Below are positions 1-7,694 of a stretch of DNA of 8,962 bases, one piece after another; positions within the stretch are counted from its first letter, which is position 1; every line of letters begins with the position of its first letter. Both the position numbers and the translations under genes were made by a program. Source of the DNA: Bacteroidota bacterium (lineage in GTDB: Bacteria > Bacteroidota > Ignavibacteria > Ignavibacteriales > Melioribacteraceae); contig JAKAMS010000087.1 of the NCBI GenBank assembly GCA_021812745.1, positions 1-8,962 of the forward strand, in the 5' to 3' direction. The notes beneath the pieces were generated by a model. The model worked only from the letters and a program-made list of their open reading frames with translations. It searched no databases and was not told the DNA's origin.

Positions 1-621
1 AGTTTCGATATTGCTGCAATGTACCGTCCCGAACATTTTGAAGTTCCTCTGCTTGGCGATCTTGGCAACTCATTCAGTCTTGGGTTTAATCTGAGCAACC
101 TAGGTCCTAAAATTTATTACATAGACCAGGCACAAGCGGATCCTATTCCTACAGATCTACGGGTTGGTCTTGCTGCAAGAATTTTTCAAGACGAATATAA
201 TTCACTTACGTATACATTAGATTTTAGCAGATTATTAATCGGTGTTGCCGATACTTCTGGAAGACGTCCGGATTTTTATAAAGCGTTATTCACATCATGG
301 ACCGACCGCTCGTTTTCAGAAGTTCTTAAGAGTGTTAATACTGCTATGGGATTAGAATATTGGTATGGTGTTCCATCAGATTTCATGTTTGCTCTCCGGG
401 CAGGATTTTTCTACGAAGATCCAGATCACGGTAATAGAAAATTTGTAACATTAGGCGCCGGAATCCGGTATGATTTATACGGATTCGATTTCAGTTATAT
501 AACAACAGATATTTTCAAGGGAACAGAGAATCATCCGCTCTCGAACACATTGAGATTCACATTATTAGTAGGATGGGGATCAGTATCAAAACCAACACTC
601 GGTTTTCCACGCGGAATCTAA
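1..621 (+). CDS. porV: PorV-like type IX secretion outer-membrane protein, 5' part missing
   Basis: The reading frame is open from base 1, so the gene begins upstream; the first ATG in frame (base 19) is internal, because coding continues before it. The 206 visible residues are the C-terminal part of an outer-membrane beta-barrel, roughly half of a typical PorV of almost 400 residues. Recognisable PorV/PorQ-family stretches are the segment around NLGPKIYYIDQAQADPIPT, the GFFYEDPDHGNRKFVTLGAG segment, and the ending HPLSNTLRFTLLVGWG. In the family, PorV (LptO) is an FadL-like barrel that binds the C-terminal signal of T9SS cargo and delivers it to the attachment machinery at the cell surface. 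The gene ends 6 bases before a gene for a sorting-domain protein, which fits this role. A paralogue such as PorQ or a generic UPF0164 member cannot be excluded because the N-terminal half is not visible. Confidence 0.8.
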   Translation, partial: SFDIAAMYRPEHFEVPLLGDLGNSFSLGFNLSNLGPKIYYIDQAQADPIPTDLRVGLAARIFQDEYNSLTYTLDFSRLLIGVADTSGRRPDFYKALFTSWTDRSFSEVLKSVNTAMGLEYWYGVPSDFMFALRAGFFYEDPDHGNRKFVTLGAGIRYDLYGFDFSYITTDIFKGTENHPLSNTLRFTLLVGWGSVSKPTLGFPRGI

Positions 622-627
622 ACAGAA

Positions 628-3615
628 ATGAAAAAACTATTTCTTGCATTGATTATTGGATTGGGCAGTATATCTGCCCAATCTTTTGTCGAAAAGGTAA
701 TTCACAATCCTTCTCCAGTTTTGAAAAATTTCTCATCTGCGGATACTTTGAAAATTCTTGCAGTGATGGTGGATTTTCAAGAAGATAAATATGATGCTAC
801 AATTGGAACTGGGAAGTTTGGTTCTCATTACACAAAGAATTATGGTGATACAATTTTAGATCCGCTTCCTCATGATGCAAATTATTTTTCGGATCATCTT
901 CTATTCGCGAAAAATTATTTCAAAAAAGTTTCTCATGGCAAACTGAATATTAATTATAAAGTCTTACCGGAGATAATTACCGTTTCGCAAACTATGCGTA
1001 ATTATGTGCAGGAATATCAGTCAAAAGATTTAACCCAGCTTGCAAATTTTGCGAAAGAAGTTTGGGCAATTGCAGACAATAAATTTTCCGATATAAAATT
1101 TTCCGATTACGATCTATTTATAATTTTTCATGCAGGCGTAAGCAGCGGTTTAGATTTAGGAATATATTCGATTGACAGAAATATGCCATCTCTTTATATG
1201 GGGCAAAATTCATTTCAAAAAATATTTGGTAATCAATTCACCGGGTTCACAACAAAGAGCGGTAAAATTTCCAACTCAATAATTCTACCTGAAACTGAAT
1301 CGAGAGAAGTATCTGCGATTGATAATTCAACTATTCTGATGCAGATAACAATAAACGGTGCTTTGGTTGCAAACATTGCAAGTTATCTTGGATTGCCGGA
1401 TTTGTTTAATACTGAAACCGGAATAAGCGCGATAGGTCGTTTTGGATTGATGGATGGGCAAGCAATAGTTGCAAATAATGGAATGTTTCCGCCCGAACCT
1501 TCTCCATGGGAAAAAATGTATCTCGGCTGGGAGACTCCAACTACAGTATCGTCAATCGCGGATAAAAAAATTAGCATTGCAACCAGGTTAACTGCTTCAC
1601 AAAATGATACTACATTATTAAAAGTGCCGCTTAATTCAAGCGAGTATTTTTTAGTTGAGAACCGCCAGCAAGATGCTAACAAAGACAATGTAAAAATTAC
1701 TTACCGCAAAGGCGGTAATACTTACACAACTATAATACAACCTGACACAACCGGATTATACACAATTCTTCCGGAAAAAATTCACGGCGGAGTTGTGGTT
1801 GATGTTGATGAATACGATGCCGCAGTCCCGGGGAACGGAATTGTAATCTGGCATATTGATGATAAAATTATTAACGCGAACATTGGAACCAATAGTATTA
1901 ATGTTGATGCAAATCAGCGTGGTGTTTATGTTGAAGAAGCTGATGGCATAATGGATATAGGAAAACAATTCAACTCTGTCTTCGGTACATCAATTGGTGA
2001 AGGCAGCTACGAGGATTTTTGGTATTCAGGAAATAACTCCAAACTTTACAAGAATATTTTCGGTCCGGACACAAAACCGAATACCAAAACAAACAACGGC
2101 GCAAACAGTTTTATCGCGATGGAAAAGTTCAGCAGTGTATCCAATAAAATGTCATTCAATCTGAACTACAGCAGCGGAAACATTAAACCTGTTTCTGTCA
2201 CCAATCTAAAACTTACAACAGGTCAAAAATATTTAACCGCTCTACTTACAAGCGGGCAAGCACTTATTTGTGTAACAGATAACATGAATACATACCGCTA
2301 CGATATTAATGGAGTGCTAAAATCAACTATTCCAAATTTTAGTGAAATGATTCCAGCTTCGTTTAATTATGATCAGATCGGTGCTCAATCTAATGTATTA
2401 AAACTTCGCGGCACAACAGCTATAGATTATACATTCTCTTCAAATGTGAGCGCACCTTTGGTGATTGATCAAACGGGCGACAACGCAAAAATTTACGCCG
2501 GCACATCAGACGGGCGGGTTTACTCGAGCAATCCTTTGGGTGATGTACTGAAATTCATTCCTTTCACTTTTAGAGAAGTTGTAACAAAACAGAATGAAGC
2601 TGTAAAACAGATAAGCGCTAATCCCGTTTATTTTTCTTTGATTACTCAAAATTATTTTTCAGACGTGAACGGAACATCTATTAAATTTTCAAATCCTACT
2701 AGGAAACTGATAAACTCGCTCGATATTAATTCAAAACCGTTGAGTATTGTACTTACCGAGAAGAATGAATTTTATATAATAGTTAACGGAAAAATTCAAA
2801 ACAGATTTACAATCAACTCACAAAATGATATTACTGATTTTTCATTAGCCGATTTATACGGAGACGGTCAGAATTATATTCTAATTTCTAACGGAAAAAA
2901 TCTGGAAGCTTATAACATGAATGGAAATTACGCTCCGAATTTTCCTTTTACTATTCCCAACAATGAATCATTTACCGGAGCGCCGCTGGCATTGGACCTG
3001 AACAATGATGGAGTTACGAATGTAATTGCATATACTCAAGCGGGAACAATTTATGCGTATAACCCTGTTAACGGAAAAATCGCGGATGGTTTTCCAATCA
3101 CTACCGGTGTTCAATTTTTATTAAATCCGGTTTTACTAAAAGAAGAACTTCCTACAATGGGACCGCTGCCGTCATATAAACCATACCTAGCAGCATTAGA
3201 TCAAACTAACAAGTTGTATGTCTGGAATTTATCGCCTATGCAAGGAAAATCATATTGGAGCGGGGTATTCGGAGATGCGATGAATACCTCATTTGTTCCG
3301 GGACCATCAAGTACAAATAAGATCACAGAATTTTTTCCTGTAGATAAAGCATACAACTGGCCAAATCCGGTTTACGGCGGTTCAACCAACATAAGGTATT
3401 ACACTTCCGAAGACTCGGATGTGAATATTAAAATTGTTGATCTTGCCGGAGAGTTAGTTGCGGAATTGAACGGACATGCTAACGGCGGCTTTGATAATGA
3501 AATAACTTGGGATGTAAGTAAAATTCAAAGCGGTATCTATTTTGCTCGGCTTGAAGTTAAAGGAGTCACCGGAAATTCAGCAAATAAAATTATTAAGATT
3601 GCTGTCATTAAATAA
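628..3615 (+). CDS. Secreted M6-metalloprotease-like protein with T9SS type A sorting domain; zinc motif degenerate
   Basis: The 995-residue product starts with a clear signal peptide (MKKLFLALIIGLGSISAQ), which supports the ATG at 628. An M6 (immune-inhibitor-A-like) domain spans about residues 40-510: VDFQ at 48-51, GLPDLF from 255, FGLMDG at 272-277, WEKMYLGW at 294-301, YFLVENRQ at 340-347 and WHID at 408-411. Where active M6 enzymes have HExxH just before LGLPDL, this protein has ANIAS (248-252), so all three key residues are missing and proteolysis by the usual mechanism is unlikely. A propeller-like region follows (about 520-870) with FG-GAP/VCBS-like Asp-rich loops at 742-747 (DLYGDG) and 790-795 (DLNNDG). 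The tail from about 909 (NWPNP to the end) is a T9SS type A sorting domain, so the protein is predicted to cross the outer membrane through T9SS and be attached to or released from the surface. It lies 6 bases after the porV-like stop, so translation may be coupled. Its function is not known; a binding or scaffold role is an inference. Confidence 0.88.
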   Translation: MKKLFLALIIGLGSISAQSFVEKVIHNPSPVLKNFSSADTLKILAVMVDFQEDKYDATIGTGKFGSHYTKNYGDTILDPLPHDANYFSDHLLFAKNYFKKVSHGKLNINYKVLPEIITVSQTMRNYVQEYQSKDLTQLANFAKEVWAIADNKFSDIKFSDYDLFIIFHAGVSSGLDLGIYSIDRNMPSLYMGQNSFQKIFGNQFTGFTTKSGKISNSIILPETESREVSAIDNSTILMQITINGALVANIASYLGLPDLFNTETGISAIGRFGLMDGQAIVANNGMFPPEPSPWEKMYLGWETPTTVSSIADKKISIATRLTASQNDTTLLKVPLNSSEYFLVENRQQDANKDNVKITYRKGGNTYTTIIQPDTTGLYTILPEKIHGGVVVDVDEYDAAVPGNGIVIWHIDDKIINANIGTNSINVDANQRGVYVEEADGIMDIGKQFNSVFGTSIGEGSYEDFWYSGNNSKLYKNIFGPDTKPNTKTNNGANSFIAMEKFSSVSNKMSFNLNYSSGNIKPVSVTNLKLTTGQKYLTALLTSGQALICVTDNMNTYRYDINGVLKSTIPNFSEMIPASFNYDQIGAQSNVLKLRGTTAIDYTFSSNVSAPLVIDQTGDNAKIYAGTSDGRVYSSNPLGDVLKFIPFTFREVVTKQNEAVKQISANPVYFSLITQNYFSDVNGTSIKFSNPTRKLINSLDINSKPLSIVLTEKNEFYIIVNGKIQNRFTINSQNDITDFSLADLYGDGQNYILISNGKNLEAYNMNGNYAPNFPFTIPNNESFTGAPLALDLNNDGVTNVIAYTQAGTIYAYNPVNGKIADGFPITTGVQFLLNPVLLKEELPTMGPLPSYKPYLAALDQTNKLYVWNLSPMQGKSYWSGVFGDAMNTSFVPGPSSTNKITEFFPVDKAYNWPNPVYGGSTNIRYYTSEDSDVNIKIVDLAGELVAELNGHANGGFDNEITWDVSKIQSGIYFARLEVKGVTGNSANKIIKIAVIK
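659..683 (+). promoter_or_regulatory. Perfect 10-bp inverted repeat in signal-peptide codons (possible attenuator hairpin)
   Basis: The arms GATTGGGCAG (659-668) and CTGCCCAATC (674-683) are exact reverse complements separated by the 5-base loop TATAT, and four T residues follow (684-687). Six of ten pairs are G-C. The shape resembles a small intrinsic terminator, but the T-run is short and the structure lies at codons 11-19 of the M6-like gene. It could tune the ratio of the porV-like product to the downstream products or affect early translation. No function is shown by the sequence alone. Confidence 0.45.
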
Positions 3616-3644
3616 AATTTTTCTTCTCCTAATCATAACTCTAA

Positions 3645-6600
3645 ATGAAAAAAATAATTTTTATATCATTAGTGATTTTTGCGTCCAAAACTTTCGCGCA
3701 GGATTTTAATTACAATCCGGATTTTAATTGGCTGACGATAAAAGGAAAGCACGTGCGCGTTCATTATCATGAAGAAGCAGAGCGTACGGCGAAAACAGTT
3801 GCCAAAATTGCGGATGAAGTGTGGGGACCGATTACTTCACTTTATCAATACGAACCGGATGTTGTTGATTTTGTTATTAAAGACATTGATGATTATTCCA
3901 ACGGTGCCACATACTTTTTTGATAACAAGATTGAGATTTGGTCTTCATCGCTTGATTTTGATTTGCGGGGAACACACAATTGGCTTCGTAATGTTATTTC
4001 TCACGAGTTCACTCATATGGTGCAGATTCAAGCATCAATGAAACTTTCCAGAACTATTCCGGTCTTCTATCTTCAGTTTATGAATTACGAAGACAAACGC
4101 CGTCCGGATATTCTTTTCGGCTTTCCGAATGTTATCGCTTCATATCCAATTCCGGGAATTAATGTGCCGGCTTGGTTTGCTGAAGGAACGGCTCAATACA
4201 ACCGCAAAGAATTCAATTATGATAATTGGGATACCCACCGCGATATGATTTTGAGAAGCTACGCCTTGAAAGACAAAATGCTTACATGGAATCAGATGGG
4301 TGTTTTCGATAAAACTTCTCTTGGTAATGAATCCGTTTATAATTCCGGATTTGCGCTTGTAAGATATCTTTCTCAAAAATATGGCGAAGACAAACTTCGA
4401 CTTATTAATAATAAACTCGCCAAACTTACAAACTTTACAATTGATGCCGCTTTTAAAGATGTTCTTGGCAAAGACGGCAACGAAATTTATAATGAATGGA
4501 CAAACTTCTTAAAATCTGATTACAAAAAAAGAACAGCGGATGTTGAAGCAAATAAAGTTACTGGTGAAATGATTGTCAAAGAAGGATTTGGAAATTTTTA
4601 TCCGACTTTTTCTCCGGACGGTTCAAAACTTTTATACATCTCCAACAAATCGAACGACTACTTCACTTTGTCTTCTCTTTATCTGCTGGATTTGAAGACT
4701 AAGGAAGAGAAAAAATTAGAATCTCCAATTAGGTCTAACGTAAGTTTTATTCCAGGTACCAACAAAGTTGTCTACTCAAAATTGAGCGATGATAATCCGA
4801 GAATGGTGAACATTCACGACATTTATCTTTATGATATTGATAAAGACAAGGAAACCCGTCTTACGCACGGTTTAAGAGCCAACAATCCTTCTGTTTCTAA
4901 CGATGGCAAAAAAATTGTTTTTGTTTTTCAAAACGATGGGACAGTTAATCTTGGAATTGTTGATATCGACGGAAAAAATTTCAAGCGTCTTACATTTTTT
5001 GAAAAAGGGGAACAGGTTTATAATCCAAGGTTTTCAGCTGACGATTCTTATCTGCTTTTTGATTTCTCATATTCTAATAACCGTGACGTAGCAAGAGTAA
5101 ATGTTGACGGCTCGGATTATAAACTTATAACAACATCTCCGGCGGATGAACGAAATCCGTTTCAAGCTAAAGACGGAAAATTATATTACTCAAGCGATGA
5201 GACCGGCATTTTCAATATTTATTCGCTGGATCTTTCAACCGGCGAGAAGAAACAATTAACCAATGTTACCGGCGGCGCATTCATGCCGATGGTTAATGCA
5301 AACGGCGATCTTGTCTATTCCGGTTATGTGGCTGACGGTTATAAAATTTTCTTTCTGCCAAAAGATAATAACCAGAAAGTTGATACAAGCAAAAAATATG
5401 TATGGATCGGCAATCCTCCTTTAGGAGAAGACAAACCAAACGGAGACATTGGAAATTTCAACATTAATGCTCTCCGGAATTATGATGATAAAGATCTTGC
5501 CAATTACAAACCCGAAAAATACTCCGGCTTCTTTTCCAAGTTGAGTATAATTCCATTTATCCGTTATGATAATTACAACACATCAAATTCCGGATTGGAT
5601 AGAATTAAACCGGGACTATATGTTTCATCCAGTGATGTATTAAACCGGTTCTCAATTTTCGGCAGTGCGTCAGTTAATAGAAGAATGGAACGCGATCTAT
5701 TTCTGCAATTCGATTACAGAAATAAACTTCCTCTAATTTATAATCTCGGCTTGAAACCGGAAATTGGATTTGAACTTTTCAGCATCAGCAGAAAAAGTAA
5801 TATTAATCTTCCATTCGGTGTTGACTCTACTTTTATTCCGGTTAGAATTGATTACAACATTCCTGCAGATGTTACTTACAATTTGTTTGAAGTTGATTTT
5901 TTCGCCCATCATAAAATCTTTGCAGATGGAAATAATATTGAAGCCCGGTTTATTTTCAGTCAGTATGTTTCAACGCTTAGCAGTTTTATTCTGCCTGAAA
6001 GCGGAAATACTTTATATCCGGCTTCCGATGATAAATATTTCATCGGTAAGAATTTTCAGCTCAAATTTACTCATGAGATAATACAACCGGAAACTGATTC
6101 GGATATTAATCCTGTCGGTAGAAAAGTTGAGCTTCAATACAATTACGAATCCAACCGGTTTAATAATGAAGGGAACTACACAGTTCAAAATGGATTTTTA
6201 GAACCGCTTTACAATATCTTTAATTTTCACCGGGTCGAACTGAACTGGAAAGAATATTTTAGATTAGGAAACGGGCAAACTTTAACTGCGCAGTTCCGCG
6301 GCGGTTCAATTTTAGGTCCCGCTGTGCCGGACTTTTTTGATTTTTATCTCGGCGGTTTAATCGGCATGAAGAGTTATCCTTTCTATTCGGTAAGCGGTAA
6401 TGAAATCGGCTGGATTAATTTAACGTACCGCTTTCCTTTATTCAGAGATATAGATACAAGAATAGGGCAGTTGTATGTTGATAAAATTTATTTATCTGTT
6501 TACGGAGATTTTGGTAACGCATGGACAGGCAATTTTCCATCGTTGAGTGAGTTCAAAAAAGGAGCCGGCGCAGAAATTAGAATTAAGATGAATTCTTTCT

Positions 6601-6737
6601 ATCTATTTCCGACAAGTTTGTTCTTCAACGCCGCATATTCATTCGATAGATTCTCAAGAACTATTTTAGGTGAAAATGTTACGTATGGAAAGGAATGGAG
6701 TTTTTACGGCGGTATATTATTCGATTTCAGTTTCTAA
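3645..6737 (+). CDS. Gluzincin peptidase / TolB-like propeller / outer-membrane barrel fusion
   Basis: The 1030-residue product starts with a signal peptide (MKKIIFISLVIFASKTFAQ). The N-terminal domain (about 20-300) is a peptidase-MA-like gluzincin: HEFTH at 120-124 gives two zinc ligands and the catalytic Glu, and WFAEGTAQY supplies the likely third ligand, E180. A TolB-like beta-propeller follows (about 319-585), with blades marked by YPTFSPDG (319-326), NPSVSNDG (from 414), NPRFSADD (from 460) and NPFQAKDG (near 504). The part from about 620 to the end is rich in alternating aromatic beta-strands and resembles an Omp85/BamA-type surface-antigen barrel, with GGLIGMKSYPFYSVSGNE in the position of the loop-6 motif and a terminal Phe (FDFSF) typical of outer-membrane proteins. 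Such genes are often labelled Tol biopolymer transporter components. It is predicted to be anchored in the outer membrane with the peptidase and propeller outside the barrel; whether they face the periplasm or the surface cannot be told. Substrate unknown. It follows the M6-like gene by 29 bases with no visible terminator. Confidence 0.85.
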   Translation: MKKIIFISLVIFASKTFAQDFNYNPDFNWLTIKGKHVRVHYHEEAERTAKTVAKIADEVWGPITSLYQYEPDVVDFVIKDIDDYSNGATYFFDNKIEIWSSSLDFDLRGTHNWLRNVISHEFTHMVQIQASMKLSRTIPVFYLQFMNYEDKRRPDILFGFPNVIASYPIPGINVPAWFAEGTAQYNRKEFNYDNWDTHRDMILRSYALKDKMLTWNQMGVFDKTSLGNESVYNSGFALVRYLSQKYGEDKLRLINNKLAKLTNFTIDAAFKDVLGKDGNEIYNEWTNFLKSDYKKRTADVEANKVTGEMIVKEGFGNFYPTFSPDGSKLLYISNKSNDYFTLSSLYLLDLKTKEEKKLESPIRSNVSFIPGTNKVVYSKLSDDNPRMVNIHDIYLYDIDKDKETRLTHGLRANNPSVSNDGKKIVFVFQNDGTVNLGIVDIDGKNFKRLTFFEKGEQVYNPRFSADDSYLLFDFSYSNNRDVARVNVDGSDYKLITTSPADERNPFQAKDGKLYYSSDETGIFNIYSLDLSTGEKKQLTNVTGGAFMPMVNANGDLVYSGYVADGYKIFFLPKDNNQKVDTSKKYVWIGNPPLGEDKPNGDIGNFNINALRNYDDKDLANYKPEKYSGFFSKLSIIPFIRYDNYNTSNSGLDRIKPGLYVSSSDVLNRFSIFGSASVNRRMERDLFLQFDYRNKLPLIYNLGLKPEIGFELFSISRKSNINLPFGVDSTFIPVRIDYNIPADVTYNLFEVDFFAHHKIFADGNNIEARFIFSQYVSTLSSFILPESGNTLYPASDDKYFIGKNFQLKFTHEIIQPETDSDINPVGRKVELQYNYESNRFNNEGNYTVQNGFLEPLYNIFNFHRVELNWKEYFRLGNGQTLTAQFRGGSILGPAVPDFFDFYLGGLIGMKSYPFYSVSGNEIGWINLTYRFPLFRDIDTRIGQLYVDKIYLSVYGDFGNAWTGNFPSLSEFKKGAGAEIRIKMNSFYLFPTSLFFNAAYSFDRFSRTILGENVTYGKEWSFYGGILFDFSF

Positions 6738-6752
6738 TTATCTCGGGTGTAT

Positions 6753-7679
6753 ATGAAAAAAATATTTTTTATTGTAATAACCGGTTTACAACTAGCGGCA
6801 TCCAGCGGTCAATCAGTTGTTAAGAATGAAGCAAATGTACTGAGCGGTTCGCTGAATCTTGATTCGAGGATTGCTTTTAATAATTCTGAAAAAATTATTA
6901 CGCCGGTTTTATCGAATATTGAAGATCAAAAAAAATCAGTCTGGCTTGCTGTCGGTTTATCGGCTGTGCTTCCCGGTGCAGGCGAGTTTTATTCAGGAAG
7001 CTATATTAAATCTGCAGCATTCATTGCCGTAGAAGCCGCGGCAATTACTCTTGGCTTGATTTACAATAAGAAGGGGAATGATCAAACAAATTATTTTCAG
7101 AATTATGCAGATGCAAGTACAGGCTGGTCTCCTTTAAGGTACGCTCAGTGGACATTGGTACATATAAAAGAGCTTAATCCTAACCTCAACGCTAGCGATT
7201 ACGAAAATAAAGTCATTCAGAACGGACAGGTAAATTGGAATGAAATGCATGCCTTGGAAATTGCCGTTGCTGGAAGAAATGGTATGGATGGCAAGGTGCC
7301 CGGAAGTTATTATTCTCATCAATTACCGACTTACCGCTCACAACAATATTATGAATTAATAGGCAAGTATCCGCAGTTCGCAGTAGGCTGGTATGAATTC
7401 AGCGGAACGGATTTGAACAAACCTTTTATATACGGAGATCCGCTTCCTAAGCAATTCCTGGATTATTCTGTTATGCGCGGCAAAGCAAACGATTTTTACG
7501 ATGTTGCCGCTAAAGCCGTACTTGTTGTTGTAGTCAATCATATAGTAAGTGCAATTGATGCCGCATGGACGACTCACAATTTCAATAAAAATTTAGATCT
7601 ACATGCAAGCATTGAAACAAGAGACTATGGATTTATTAGCGTATATTACACCCAGTTAAATTTGCAGTATAGATTTTAG
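6753..7679 (+). CDS. DUF5683-like envelope protein of unknown function
   Basis: The ATG at 6753 gives a 308-residue protein beginning MKKIFFIVITGLQLAASSGQ, a normal signal peptide. A GTG at 6747 is in frame and would add two residues, but the Met-Lys-Lys start is the better choice. A hydrophobic section at about 62-104 contains the motif LPGAGEFYSGSYIKSAAF, which resembles the PGxGQxYNGxYxKG signature of DUF5683-type membrane proteins; it could form two membrane helices. A third hydrophobic stretch lies at about 251-271 (VAAKAVLVVVVNHIVSAIDA). The middle, about 105-245, is hydrophilic and rich in Tyr, Asn and Gln. The last residues (QLNLQYRF) alternate and end in Phe, as in some outer-membrane proteins, so the location is uncertain. 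It starts 15 bases after the fusion gene and ends 15 bases before der, so it is probably co-transcribed with both. I do not recognise a specific function. Confidence 0.8.
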   Translation: MKKIFFIVITGLQLAASSGQSVVKNEANVLSGSLNLDSRIAFNNSEKIITPVLSNIEDQKKSVWLAVGLSAVLPGAGEFYSGSYIKSAAFIAVEAAAITLGLIYNKKGNDQTNYFQNYADASTGWSPLRYAQWTLVHIKELNPNLNASDYENKVIQNGQVNWNEMHALEIAVAGRNGMDGKVPGSYYSHQLPTYRSQQYYELIGKYPQFAVGWYEFSGTDLNKPFIYGDPLPKQFLDYSVMRGKANDFYDVAAKAVLVVVVNHIVSAIDAAWTTHNFNKNLDLHASIETRDYGFISVYYTQLNLQYRF

Positions 7680-7694
7680 GGATTACAAACCGGA

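Noticed and set aside
19..21. ATG at 19 as the start of the first gene
   Set aside because: The frame is open to base 1 and the encoded residues before it (SFDIAA) continue the same protein; PorV-family length requires a much earlier start.
573..788. 71-codon + strand open frame across the porV/M6 junction
   Set aside because: It overlaps both well-supported genes in another frame and its translation shows no recognisable protein.
1369..1383. Frameshift or assembly error as the cause of the lost HExxH motif
   Set aside because: Conserved M6 motifs read in the same frame on both sides of the site, so an indel is not needed; several separate substitutions would be required. Close homologues would settle it.
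1383..1688. 101-codon open frame on the - strand inside the M6-like gene
   Set aside because: It lies antisense to conserved M6 motifs and has no independent support; it is a shadow of the sense codon pattern.
1701..1718. 7-bp inverted repeat TTACCGC / GCGGTAA with a 4-base loop
   Set aside because: A repeat of this length is expected by chance in about 9 kb, there is no T-run after it, and it lies in mid-gene.
3616..3644. Possible terminator or promoter in the gap between the M6-like gene and the fusion gene
   Set aside because: The gap is AT-rich but has no inverted repeat and no recognisable promoter elements.
6747..6749. GTG at 6747 as the start of the DUF5683-like gene
   Set aside because: It adds only two residues ahead of a typical Met-Lys-Lys signal peptide at 6753.
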